The notes beneath the pieces are model-generated. The model had not been told where the DNA came from and made no database searches. It was given only the letters and a program-made list of their open reading frames with translations. From positions 792,001 to 856,000 of the forward strand of contig NC_007964.1 of the NCBI RefSeq assembly GCF_000013885.1: 64,000 bases of DNA. The letters are read 5' to 3'. The stretch is from Nitrobacter hamburgensis X14 (GTDB lineage: Bacteria; Pseudomonadota; Alphaproteobacteria; Rhizobiales; Xanthobacteraceae). Below are positions 26,850-35,528 of the stretch, one piece after another. Position numbers and translations under genes: made by a program. How positions within the stretch are numbered: position 1 is the first letter of the stretch; the number at the start of each line of letters is the position of its first letter.

Positions 26850-26932
26850 GCGCCCTTCCTGGAATGTGAGGATGTTGCAAAGCAACCGTGATGCGGCCGC
26901 AGCTTGTTCATCATCGTCTCGCAACTTCACAA

Positions 26933-26985
26933 TTGACTCGCAGAACTTCACGTGCATACGCTATATTTATAAGAATATATCGTAT
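26933..26985. promoter_or_regulatory. Candidate (possibly bidirectional) promoter between gspE and gspD
   Basis: On the plus strand TTGACTCGCAG at 26933 is followed by TACGCTATATTTATAAGAAT (26957-26976), echoing 6464 and 14418. Read on the minus strand the same run gives TTGATACGATATATTCTTAT and TATAAATATAGCG, so it could also serve gspE. It is one of few AT-rich islands in the window. Confidence 0.55.
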
Positions 26986-27049
26986 CAAGTGTTCGATGAG
27001 CAAGCAACGGCTAGTCGGCATTAGATGAATCCCTCACTTTGCCGTTAAG

Positions 27050-27061
27050 GGTAAGCTTACC
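27050..27061. promoter_or_regulatory. 12-bp perfect palindrome, candidate operator in the gspE/gspD divide
   Basis: GGTAAGCTTACC is self-complementary, extended imperfectly to AAGGGTAAGCTTACCTT. It lies about 60 bases before the gspD start, at a position where a dimeric regulator could act. Confidence 0.35.
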
Positions 27062-27120
27062 TTGGATCGGTTCTTGCGCCTGGTCCGCGACGGGCTCGTT
27101 AGAGTTGGATCGGCGTAGGC

Positions 27121-29481
27121 ATGGGGCGTCTCAGCGATCAGGTGCGGTGCTCGACGGTTATGCGCGGCGTTTGCGCTATCGCGTTGGCACTTTGCATTAT
27201 CAATCTTCTGACGTCCTGCAACGTTGCGACGACCGGCTCCACGGCACCCGGCGATATCGACGTGCTTGACAAGGTCCGCTCGCTCGACATCATGCCGCGC
27301 CAGGCGCAAGGCGTGAATTCAGCGCCGCAAAATGTTGGCGAGCGAGGCCGAGCCGCGGTATTCGAAGGCACCGAAATCACCGATGCCGCGGAAGCGCGGC
27401 CGCAGCCGGCGGCGAGCGGCAGCGCTGGCGGCGGTTATGACCTCAATTTCGAGAACACACCGATCCCCACCGTCGCGAAGGTCATGATCGGCGACATTCT
27501 CAATGAAGGCTACGTCATCGATCCGCGGGTACAGGGTACGATTAGTCTGGTGTCGGTGCGGCCGGTACCGAAGTCCGATATCGCGTTTGTTCTTGAAAAT
27601 GCATTGCGGCTTTCCGGTGTTGCGCTGTTGCGCGACAACGCCGGCTATCGCGTGACCCCGCGTAGCGAGGCGCTGGGGGCGGGTCGGGTGGAGTCTGCAA
27701 CGGCAACGGAGCCGGGCTACGGCGTTTCCGTCGTGCCTCTGCAATATGTTTCGGCGCAGACTGTGATGAAGCTGATGGATTCCTTTGTAACCAAGCCAGG
27801 CAGCGTGCGTGCTGACGCGACTCACAACCTGCTTCTGATTCAGGGCACTGGCTCTGAGCGGCGCGCCGCGGTCGACACCGCCATGAGCTTCGACGTCGAC
27901 TGGATGCGCGGCCAGTCGGTCGGCGTCTATCCGCTTGGCAACAGCGCGCCGGAGCCGATCATTACCGAACTGGAAAAGATCATGGATTCCGGCGACAGTG
28001 GCCTCAGCCACAGCGTGGTGAAATTCCAACCGGTGAGTCGGCTCAACGCCATTCTTGTCGTCAGCCGCAAGCCGGCATTGCTGCATACTGCCGCGACCTG
28101 GATCCGGCGGCTCGACCACGCCGATACCACGCGCACCAGCGTGCATGTCTACCGGGTGAAATATGGCGAGGCGAAGCAGATCGCGCGCATCCTCACCGAG
28201 ATGTTCATCGGCGGATCGTCGTCCTCGCTCGACAGTGCCGACAATCAGCTTGCGCCGGGGTCGGGCTCGTCCCTGACCTCCGGCGTCGACAGGCTGTCGG
28301 GGAACACGAATTCGCCATCGGCAGCCGGCGGTTCTGGATCGCGCCCGCCATCCGGAATGGGCGGGGCCGGCGGCGGGTTTTCGAAGGTTAGTCAGCAGAC
28401 GACGGCCAGTGGTGGCGCCGGGGCCGGCACGAATACGCCCACAGGGGGCGGCGCGCTCGACAGCAACAGCGGCGGCAATGGGCAGCCGCTGATGCAGGGC
28501 GTGCGCATCACTCCCGACGTCGTCAACAACACACTGCTGATCTACGCCGATCAGGCCAACTACAAGATCATCCAGGCCACGCTGCAGCAGGTCGATCAGC
28601 CGCAGTTGCAAGTGGCGATCGACGCGACGATCGCCGAGGTGACGCTCACCAACGAGCTGAGCTACGGCGTGCAGTCCTATCTGACCAGCAAGAACCTCGG
28701 CATGAAGGCGAACCAGGGTTCGCTCCTCAACACGCAGTCCAATGCTGCGCCGATACCGACGTCGGCCGGAACGACCGATCTGGCCGGGGCGGCGGGTTCG
28801 GTGGCCAACGCCTTCATCAACCGCGCCTTGCCGGGATTCAATTTCCTGATCGGCTCGGAGGCGCAGCCGGCCGTCATTCTCGACGCCCTGCATGCGGTCA
28901 CCAGCGTCAAGGTGCTGTCGAACCCTTCGCTGGTCGTGATCAACAACCAAACGGCGACGTTGCAGGTCGGCGACACGGTGCCGGTCTCGACCGGCACCGC
29001 AACGGTTCTGAACGGTAACAACAACGTGGTCAACAGCATCGACTATCGCAACACCGGCATCATCCTGCGTGTCTCGCCGCGCATCAATGTCAACGGCAAT
29101 GTCCGGCTTGAGGTCGAGCAGGAAATCAGCAGCGTGCAACCAACCGCCAGTTCCACGCTGACACCGACCGTGGCAGAGCGACGGGTGAAAAGCTCGATCT
29201 CGGTTGCCAGCGGTCAGACCGTGCTGCTGGCCGGGCTGATCAGCGAGCAGCAGAACGGCGGGCGCAGCGGCATCCCGCTGCTTGACGAAATCCGGGGGCT
29301 GGGCGACGCCTTCGCGCACCAGGGCAAGAGAGGCACCCGCACCGAATTGATCATCTTCATTCGTCCGCAGATCATCCGCGACGGCACCGACGCACATCAC
29401 GTCGCCGAGGAGTTGCGGTCGAAATTGCGCGGCAGCGTGGGAGCGAGCATCGATGACCTGCGGGTTCGCACCGTCCACTGA
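27121..29481 (+). CDS. gspD: Type II secretion outer-membrane secretin GspD
   Basis: 786 residues. The N-terminus has a lipoprotein-type signal (LLTSC, Cys33). The N0 domain (about 98-175, YDLNFENTPIPTVAKVMIGD) and N1-N3 domains (VVPLQYVSAQTVMKLMDSFV, VHVYRVKYGEAKQIARILTE) follow, with a Ser/Gly-rich insertion in N3 at about 366-457. The secretin core spans about 460-760 (QVAIDATIAEVTLTNELSYG, VLSNPSLVVINNQTATLQVG, SGQTVLLAGLISEQ). The insertion and lipid anchor are variable features of secretins. It forms the outer-membrane exit pore of the gsp system. It is divergent from gspE and shares the intergenic promoter region. An ATG at 27160 is a possible later start but would cut into the signal peptide. 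Confidence 0.94.
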   Translation: MGRLSDQVRCSTVMRGVCAIALALCIINLLTSCNVATTGSTAPGDIDVLDKVRSLDIMPRQAQGVNSAPQNVGERGRAAVFEGTEITDAAEARPQPAASGSAGGGYDLNFENTPIPTVAKVMIGDILNEGYVIDPRVQGTISLVSVRPVPKSDIAFVLENALRLSGVALLRDNAGYRVTPRSEALGAGRVESATATEPGYGVSVVPLQYVSAQTVMKLMDSFVTKPGSVRADATHNLLLIQGTGSERRAAVDTAMSFDVDWMRGQSVGVYPLGNSAPEPIITELEKIMDSGDSGLSHSVVKFQPVSRLNAILVVSRKPALLHTAATWIRRLDHADTTRTSVHVYRVKYGEAKQIARILTEMFIGGSSSSLDSADNQLAPGSGSSLTSGVDRLSGNTNSPSAAGGSGSRPPSGMGGAGGGFSKVSQQTTASGGAGAGTNTPTGGGALDSNSGGNGQPLMQGVRITPDVVNNTLLIYADQANYKIIQATLQQVDQPQLQVAIDATIAEVTLTNELSYGVQSYLTSKNLGMKANQGSLLNTQSNAAPIPTSAGTTDLAGAAGSVANAFINRALPGFNFLIGSEAQPAVILDALHAVTSVKVLSNPSLVVINNQTATLQVGDTVPVSTGTATVLNGNNNVVNSIDYRNTGIILRVSPRINVNGNVRLEVEQEISSVQPTASSTLTPTVAERRVKSSISVASGQTVLLAGLISEQQNGGRSGIPLLDEIRGLGDAFAHQGKRGTRTELIIFIRPQIIRDGTDAHHVAEELRSKLRGSVGASIDDLRVRTVH

Positions 29482-30001
29482 TACCGTGGCGCGTCGGCAG
29501 AAATCGCGGCGAAATGCCTGGGCGGCGGCCTTCGTTCTGTTCGCCTGCTGTTTCCTGCCGCTGCGGACCGCTTCGGCCGATGCGCTGGCGCGCGCCAACG
29601 CGGCCTATGCGCGGGGCGACTATATCGGCACCGTCCGGATGCTGACACCGCTCGCCCTGCGGGGCAACGCCAATGCCCAGGCCTTTCTCGGCTTCATGTA
29701 TGAAAACGGCTACGGCGCGCCGCAGGCCTATGACGCCGCGGTTGACCTGTACATCGACGCGGCGATCCGGGGTAATCCATTCGGGCAGGGCATGCTGGGA
29801 CTGATGTATGACAAAGGCCATGGTGTGCGGCGGGATGTCGTGCTGGCCTACAAATGGCTGAATCTGGCGGCTGCCCGCGCTCCGCGGCGCGAGCGCGATT
29901 ACTTCCTGCGGCTGCGCAATGCCGTCGCCTCGAAGATGTCGCCCGCGCAGATCCACGAAGGTCAGCGCCTTGCGCTGATCTGGGCGCCAGGACGCCCATA
30001 A
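29453..30001 (+). CDS. Secreted Sel1-repeat protein linked to the type II system
   Basis: 182 residues; the start overlaps the end of gspD by 29 bases, so the two are probably co-expressed. A basic N-terminus and hydrophobic segment (about 21-42, AWAAAFVLFACCFLPLRTAS) indicate export. Two to three Sel1/TPR-like helical pairs follow: NAQAFLGFMYENGYGAPQAY, then PFGQGMLGLMYDKGHGVRRD and VVLAYKWLNLAAARAP. Sel1 repeats serve protein-protein contacts. Its place suggests an accessory role in secretin assembly or substrate handling, which is inference. Confidence 0.85.
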   Translation: MTCGFAPSTDTVARRQKSRRNAWAAAFVLFACCFLPLRTASADALARANAAYARGDYIGTVRMLTPLALRGNANAQAFLGFMYENGYGAPQAYDAAVDLYIDAAIRGNPFGQGMLGLMYDKGHGVRRDVVLAYKWLNLAAARAPRRERDYFLRLRNAVASKMSPAQIHEGQRLALIWAPGRP

Positions 30002-30823
30002 GCGCTGGGAAGACTCGCGATCATTTGTGAAGGAAGACAACCGTCAGCCTCGCTGATCGTGTCCGGCACTCCGACGATCGCGGAAAGCAGCGGATAGCCG
30101 AAATTCGATGCCAACGTGCTCGCAACCGTTCGCGCCGGCGCGCCCTTCCAACCCTCGCAACGCGAAATGAATATCGCCTCCGTCGTCGACTACGGAAAGA
30201 GAATAGGGTTGGTCAACATCGCCTTACACAAGCAGATGGAACATGAGCTGGTGCAACCGGATTAAAGACGAACCAGCCTTTGGAGAAGCAGTCGTCCGAC
30301 GCGTTGAGATGACGGCACACCGAAGATACAAGATATGCGGTGGAGTGAGTCATCGGTTCAGCATTCGCTAATCGGTCAAAATCGTATAATCCTAATCATT
30401 ATAGTCATTGATATATAACGAGGGTAAGCATATGTTGCGGCACCGAGGGGGCCGCGATGTATCTGTCGTATTTTCAGCAATCCACATATCAATTGGCTCG
30501 AGCAAATGCCGGGGCTCTCGTATTCACGAGAGAAGCCTTGTCGGTCTGTCAGCTGACGGCATTTTGCCTGAGTCTGCGTTTCGGGCGCGGCGCGAGCGTT
30601 CGTGACAGGCTTACTAACGATAGCAGCGGTGGCGGCCCGGGATGATGCTGTCGTGCCCTGGAAAATATCAAAGACAAATACGAAAGCATCGAAACAGAAT
30701 TCTTGGGGAGCATGGCCTGCGGATTGCCCTCAAGCACTCCACGTCGGTTAGGAACGGCGTGTCTGCGAGTGTCGAAACCGCGGACGTTGTGTAGCAAGAG
30801 AGAACCAGAAAAGGAGAATCGCT
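30002..30823. other. 822-bp intergenic region with a gene fragment and an AT-rich leader
   Basis: From 30098 to 30265 one frame reads sensibly for 55 codons (ANVLATVRAGAPFQPSQREM, ASVVDYGKRIGLVNIALHKQ) and ends in TAA. It has no start codon and no recognised family, so it looks like the 3' end of a lost gene. Further on, TATAAT occurs at 30386-30391 and TTGATATATAACG near 30410, a plausible promoter zone for the binding-protein gene at 30824. Short frames at 30408-30645 have no recognisable product. Confidence 0.45.
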
Positions 30824-31753
30824 ATGAGTCAAAAATATCGAAGCCTATTTGCAGGCATTGCGGGAGTCGCGTTTGCCGGAGTTGTCACGCCTGCATTGGC
30901 TGCACCCTCATGCACGGTCTGGCCAAACACAATGGCGGCTCCTGATCTTAAGGTAGCAGTGGCCGCCAACTTCTTCGGGCCTGCGAAGGATCTCGTGACT
31001 GCGTGGACAGCGATCGGCGAGCCTGGAGCCGGAAAAAACGTTAACATCTGTCAAGATTCGACAGGCGTTCTTAACACTGAAATCCGCGCAGGGTCGTCTG
31101 GCTACAGTCTGTTCCTGGCTGCGGACGACACCACTCCCGACGCGCTTGTCGGTACAGGCTTTGTGCAGAGCGGCGCGACCTCGGACCTTTATGCCAATGG
31201 CATTCCGGTGCTCCTCGCGCTCCAAACCACGGTAAGCGATGTGCAGACGCTCATGCCGAGCGTTTCGAGTGGCGTTTCCGCGACGCTGTCCTCTCAAATG
31301 ACCACGTCAACTCCGCTAAGCGTGGCGAACTCCCAGAACATCGCTGTCGCCGACCCAACGCCTGCCCCCTACGGCGACGCGGCATACATGATCATGCACG
31401 ACATGGGCCTTTGGCCCACCAAGGGTACGGTGCCAACGGGCGTGCATAGTCCCCTTTATGGCAATATCACTCTGACGTTCAACTCGGTGACTGATACCAC
31501 AAACAAGTCCGGATTCGTCTCCAAGTCGCAAATCTGCGCAGGCATCGCGCCGCATCATTCGTCCCCGCCCGACTACATCTATATTGCATTCACCCATTCG
31601 TCTTATATGCGAGTTCAGAAGGGCATTCTGATCGACTCCGGAGACGGCACCCAAAATGCTCTAGGGTCCAGCCTGAAGGACTACATGCTTTCGAACTCCG
31701 ACCCAAACTTTTGGCCGAATTTCCTCGACGCCCACTGCTACGCGCCGATCTGA
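30824..31753 (+). CDS. ModA-like periplasmic (or secreted) substrate-binding protein, cysteine-containing
   Basis: 309 residues with AAAAGGAGAA before the ATG. A signal peptide ends near residue 27 (VVTPALAAP). The mature protein follows the ModA-type binding-protein pattern: LKVAVAANFFGPAKDLVTAW, then QDSTGVLNTEIRAGSSGYSL, then FLAADDTTPDALV, and YANGIPVLLALQ. Four or more cysteines (CTVWP, NICQDS, SQICAG, AHCYAPI) could form disulphides. Family members bind molybdate or other oxyanions, but the anion-binding residues cannot be confirmed here. No ABC permease or ATPase lies nearby, so it is not part of a standard Mod transporter. It follows the gspD/Sel1 unit, so a type II substrate is one possibility. 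Confidence 0.7.
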   Translation: MSQKYRSLFAGIAGVAFAGVVTPALAAPSCTVWPNTMAAPDLKVAVAANFFGPAKDLVTAWTAIGEPGAGKNVNICQDSTGVLNTEIRAGSSGYSLFLAADDTTPDALVGTGFVQSGATSDLYANGIPVLLALQTTVSDVQTLMPSVSSGVSATLSSQMTTSTPLSVANSQNIAVADPTPAPYGDAAYMIMHDMGLWPTKGTVPTGVHSPLYGNITLTFNSVTDTTNKSGFVSKSQICAGIAPHHSSPPDYIYIAFTHSSYMRVQKGILIDSGDGTQNALGSSLKDYMLSNSDPNFWPNFLDAHCYAPI

Positions 31754-32322
31754 ACCTTTGATTACTGTAGCATGAACGAAGTGCGGTTGGCGGACACAAG
31801 CCGTTAGGCCTTGCCAACCGCGACGAGAGCAATAACCATGGATGCATGGCGCTCTCTGCCGGCATCCATGGTTACGCAAGATGAACAGCCTAGCCGCGAT
31901 CTTCGGGGTTACTGTCCTTCATTTGGCACGACGGCTGCACAAAACGCGGTGCGCTGCGATCCTCGCCGATAAGCGTCTCAAGCTTATTCAGCAAAGGCTT
32001 CGGCCTTGGGGTTATCATTCTCTCGGGAACTGCGGTAGCCGATACCGGGAAAGAGCGAGGCGTGGTACGGTTTTGCGCCCGTCGTGCCAATTTTGTATCA
32101 CACACACACGACACAGATGACGTCGAAGCTGTCGAATTTTTTGAAGTTGTTGACGAATTTCTTCTAGAAGTTAGGTGGTCCCTCCCTCGCTACCGTCAAG
32201 ACATCCCGTTAGAACGGCGCACGAATTTTCGGGCGCGCCGCTGCGTCTACGGCGGCCGATCTCATAGACGAGGGGGAGAGGCATGTGCGGACAGAGACAT
32301 CGCCATGCGCGTCAAACTCCGG
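31754..32322. other. 569-bp convergent intergenic region with a strong inverted repeat
   Basis: No coding frame with recognisable content was found between the two convergent binding-protein genes. Apart from the inverted repeat at 31833-31874 there is an alternating CA run (ATCACACACACACGACACAG, about 32097-32116). Nothing else is assigned. Confidence 0.45.
31833..31874. repeat. 13-bp perfect inverted repeat, 16-bp loop
   Basis: TAACCATGGATGC (31833-31845) and GCATCCATGGTTA (31862-31874) are exact complements. It lies about 80 bases after the stop of the plus-strand binding-protein gene. There is no T-run, so it may be an mRNA-protecting hairpin, a protein site or a mobile-element trace. 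Confidence 0.6.
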
Positions 32323-33189
32323 CTAAAGCCCGCCGCCTGGAAGGAAGCCATATTCCAGGAGGCGCCGCTGCGCATCCGGAGACATCAAGTAAAGCGCGAA
32401 ACGATATGCAGCTTCCCTACGGTTCGCTTCCTTGATTGTCATCAGCATCGTCAGCCCATAGCTTATGGGCACAGCGAGCGCTTGAGGCACTTCGACTCGC
32501 GTGAGTGGCAAATCCGACAGCCTTTCAGTTCCGATGCCGATTTTTGTATGCGAACTGCAGTAACCAATGAAGACATCGGCCTGATGTCGCGAAAAGAAAT
32601 AATGTGTCGCCGTTTCGCCTGCAGGCACTTTAGGGCTCGCTGGCCCTCCAACGAGCTGATGCGCCTTTCTAACGAGCGCCTCCTTCGCACCCGCGCGAAC
32701 CGTGTCCGCTCGATCGAAGAACTGCCAGGCGTAATCTCCTCCCGGATCGGCACCGGGCGTCGAGGTGCCGATCTTTATTGACGGCTCAAGCAATGTGTCG
32801 AGCAACGTCTCCTGAGTCAGGCGAAGATCTGCGCGGCCGGTCACACAAAGTCGATTTCTGGCGAAGATGACAGGACGCGTGCCGACGCCTTCGACGAAAA
32901 GTCGCTGGGGGTGCGCCATATTGGCGGAAACGTAAACGTCCGCGCCGCCGTCCTTCCTAATTCTGTCCAGGAGCAGACCTGCCGGGCCGAATGTGAGTTC
33001 AAATCTCTGGCCCGTCGCCTTGGTATAATCGTCTGCAATCGCAGTGAGGACTCCGCGCGTGCTTCCGGCCGCGTAAACCCGCAGGGGCGCTGTCTGCCCC
33101 TCGACTTCCGCGCGACAGACCCGTGAGCCGACAATCGTCGCCAGAGCGACGACGCTTGCGCAGGCGACTGCGATAAATCGGGTCTTCAC
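32323..33189 (-). CDS. ModA-family extracellular solute-binding protein
   Basis: 288 residues starting at GTG (33189). Signal peptide about 1-27 (ALATIVGSRVCRAE). The mature part follows the molybdate-binding-protein pattern: LRVYAAGSTRGVLTAIADDY, then GQRFELTFGPAGLLLDRIRK, GADVYVSANMAHPQRLFVEG, FARNRLCVTGRADLRL, IKIGTSTPGADPGGDYAWQF and AYRFALYLMSPDAQRRLLEY. These ModA-like proteins bind oxyanions or metal complexes in the periplasm. Its gene begins inside the 3' end of the TonB-dependent receptor gene on the same strand, so the pair is co-translated. It would take over a ligand brought through that receptor. No ABC importer genes adjoin. Confidence 0.85.
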   Translation of the reverse strand: MKTRFIAVACASVVALATIVGSRVCRAEVEGQTAPLRVYAAGSTRGVLTAIADDYTKATGQRFELTFGPAGLLLDRIRKDGGADVYVSANMAHPQRLFVEGVGTRPVIFARNRLCVTGRADLRLTQETLLDTLLEPSIKIGTSTPGADPGGDYAWQFFDRADTVRAGAKEALVRKAHQLVGGPASPKVPAGETATHYFFSRHQADVFIGYCSSHTKIGIGTERLSDLPLTRVEVPQALAVPISYGLTMLMTIKEANRREAAYRFALYLMSPDAQRRLLEYGFLPGGGL

Positions 33190-35323
33190 AGTTCACCTGT
33201 AGCGAAGCACGGACAGTCCGCGGTGCGCCCAAAGTGCCGGTAGCTGAACCTGTCGCATTATATCCATTCTGGGCGGCCGGCGTCACATTGGCCCAATAAT
33301 GAAGATCCGTAACATTGAAAACGTCGAGCCTGAACGTGACCCGCTTGTCGGCAACGAGTTGCGCATAGCGCATGCCAAGATCGAGCACAGCGTAGCCGGA
33401 AACAAATGATATGTTCGCGTAGTCCGTGGGCCGGTTCGTCGCATAGGTGACGTTCCCGCTGAATGTCAGTCCTTGAACGGTTGGAACATGATATTCGAGC
33501 AAACAGTTCGTGACGAATTGAGATAGGCCAAGAATGCGTTGGCCGTCCGTTTGGGGCGATCCCGTATTGTAGAGCCGAGGGTCGATGAACGTCATCCCGC
33601 CGTGCACCGTCCATTCATCACTGATGGCGCCAGACGCCATCAGTTCAATTCCACGATTGATCTGCGTCCCTTTCACAGAAAAAACGTTATCCGATCCAGT
33701 GAAAGCATAAGGTCGTTCGATTCTGTAAAGCGCGGCATTCAGGTTGAAGCGCCCGAAATCGAATTTGGCGCCGAGTTCATATTGATTGCTTCGATAGGGG
33801 GCAAGGGTATCGCCCTGGTTGGCCGTGCCGGCCGGTGCGCTGTCGCCTTGCTGCAAGCTATTCGCGTAGGTGAAATAGGTCGTCATGTTTTCACGTGGCT
33901 TGAACATAACGCTGCCGAGCGGGCTCCATCCGTTAGCGTTATACCCGCCCGTGACGCCGCCAGACGTATTGTAGTTGTTGGTATCGATCCAACTGTCGCT
34001 GATGGCGCCCAACACCGACCATTGATCGTTGAGAGCAATGGTGTCTCCCAAGGTAATCGACTGCTGGAGGGTGTTCACAGATCTGTAGCGATCTTTGAAA
34101 TCCGGAAAATTCGGCTCGGGAAAGGTCAACGGATTGTCGAGGCTGGCGCTGCCAGCCGTGAGTGCGCCAATCGTGAACGGCCTGTAGCGATCCCAGGAGA
34201 AACCGTTATTGGCGAGAAATAGATCGTGCTTGAGCGCACCCGTCTCGAAACGGCCATTCAGAATGGCTTGATTGCTGGTGACCGTGTCAAGACTATAGGT
34301 CGTTGTCGCCGCGGTCGTTACGTAACCTCCGGCGTTGTTGATGAGCGTATTTGTTGGAACCGTAGAGGCGCGATCGCTTGTGTTGCGCGAGACACCGGCG
34401 GAGAAGCTCCAGTTCTCGTTAAAATCATGCTTGATACGACCACTCAGGATCGTTGTCGTATTGTCGTCCCCTCCCCACGGCTGGCCGTAACCCACCCTTG
34501 TCGGATCGACCGCTGCTGGAAAGAGGACGCCCTTTGCAACGGCGAAGGTTCCAGGCAAACCCTCTGTTTTGTAATGATAAATACTCGCATTTGTCTCGAG
34601 AACCGTGTCGGGGCTAAAGTGAATGTCGCCGCCGAAACTGGCGAGCTGGCGTTGCAGTCGACTGTTGCCGACGTAGCTTGCGCCATCCTGATCGAGAAGG
34701 TTCAATCGATAGCCGAGGCGACGCTCCGGGTCGGCGAAGCCGCCAAGGTCCATGTGCGCGAGCCACTGGCCCGTGGAAAGATAGCCTCCCGTGAAGCGCT
34801 GCAATGGGTCGGCGGTCGGACGCTTCATAATGTAGTTGAAGGTTCCGCCCGGTTGAGCTGGGCCAAACAACGCGCCGGCGATTCCGTTCAACACGTCGAT
34901 GCGTTGAAATTCTTCGATCGGATAGTCAGTTGTTGCCGCAATATTCAAGCCATCGATGCGGGTGTTTTGCACGACGCTTGCTTGAAGACCGCGCGTCTGT
35001 GGACGAACGTTCTCGCCCTGGACTGAGGGAATGAAGCGGAACGCTTCGCGCACGCTTTGAAGTTGCTGATTTTCAGCGAGCGCTTCCGAGACCGTATTGA
35101 CTGAGAAGGGCGTGTCAATCAGGGGCTTCTTGCCCAGGGGCCCGAGCTCTACGCGGTTGACCTTATAATCAGGAGTCACATCGGCAGTTTGCGCCGCGTC
35201 GCTCCGGACATCGATTGTCGGAAGCATCTCTTGAGCCGACGCACTTCCACACAGTACTGCCAGGATCGACAAGGAAGGCAGCCTGCGAAAGCGGTACCGC
35301 TTGTGGCGACGGTCAGACGGCAT
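32999..35323 (-). CDS. TonB-dependent outer-membrane receptor with an aberrant C-terminal extension
   Basis: 774 residues from the ATG at 35323, preceded by GAGGA. Signal peptide ends near ASAQE; then comes a plug domain (DTPFSVNTVSEALAENQQLQ, SVREAFRFIPSVQGENVRPQ, RIDVLNGIAGALFGPAQPGG) and a barrel, the siderophore-receptor-like type. The expected barrel end is reached at RTVRASLQVN, near 33190. From there the frame runs on for about 60 residues of basic, unlikely sequence inside the next gene. A single missing base in AACTGTGA (for example from AACTGGTGA) would restore an aromatic C-terminus, a stop, and a GTGA overlap with the binding-protein start. So either the 3' end is frameshifted or there is a sequencing error. 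The ligand is unknown. Confidence 0.85.
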   Translation of the reverse strand: MPSDRRHKRYRFRRLPSLSILAVLCGSASAQEMLPTIDVRSDAAQTADVTPDYKVNRVELGPLGKKPLIDTPFSVNTVSEALAENQQLQSVREAFRFIPSVQGENVRPQTRGLQASVVQNTRIDGLNIAATTDYPIEEFQRIDVLNGIAGALFGPAQPGGTFNYIMKRPTADPLQRFTGGYLSTGQWLAHMDLGGFADPERRLGYRLNLLDQDGASYVGNSRLQRQLASFGGDIHFSPDTVLETNASIYHYKTEGLPGTFAVAKGVLFPAAVDPTRVGYGQPWGGDDNTTTILSGRIKHDFNENWSFSAGVSRNTSDRASTVPTNTLINNAGGYVTTAATTTYSLDTVTSNQAILNGRFETGALKHDLFLANNGFSWDRYRPFTIGALTAGSASLDNPLTFPEPNFPDFKDRYRSVNTLQQSITLGDTIALNDQWSVLGAISDSWIDTNNYNTSGGVTGGYNANGWSPLGSVMFKPRENMTTYFTYANSLQQGDSAPAGTANQGDTLAPYRSNQYELGAKFDFGRFNLNAALYRIERPYAFTGSDNVFSVKGTQINRGIELMASGAISDEWTVHGGMTFIDPRLYNTGSPQTDGQRILGLSQFVTNCLLEYHVPTVQGLTFSGNVTYATNRPTDYANISFVSGYAVLDLGMRYAQLVADKRVTFRLDVFNVTDLHYWANVTPAAQNGYNATGSATGTLGAPRTVRASLQVNCEDPIYRSRLRKRRRSGDDCRLTGLSRGSRGADSAPAGLRGRKHARSPHCDCRRLYQGDGPEI

Positions 35324-35349
35324 CTGGTCTTCCTCGGCTGCGCGTATTG

Positions 35350-35370
35350 CTATATGTGTATGCATATAAC
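35350..35370 (-). promoter_or_regulatory. AT-rich near-symmetrical site upstream of the receptor gene
   Basis: On the minus strand GTTATATGCATACACATATA lies about 30 bases before the receptor start. The TATATG...CATATA ends are complementary around a short core. It could be a -10 region or a regulator site; no iron- or molybdate-type box is recognised. Confidence 0.35.
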
Positions 35371-35528
35371 GATGGCGCTGAACAGGGTGAAAATGGCACA
35401 GCGCCCGGATTTTGCGATGACGATCGGTGGATATTGCTGATTGCTTGAGGTTGCGTTGCAAGCCGCACGTGAACCGGGCGTTCAAACGAAGAGTGGCGCT
35501 ATCAAGTCAGTAGGAACGAGGACGGGGA

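Noticed and set aside
32062..32781. A 239-codon plus-strand frame between the ModA-like genes
   Set aside because: Most of it is antisense to the minus-strand binding-protein gene, and the free part has no motif or start signal.
33539..35026. Long plus-strand frames across the receptor gene
   Set aside because: They are antisense to a convincing TonB-dependent receptor and lack motifs or binding sites.
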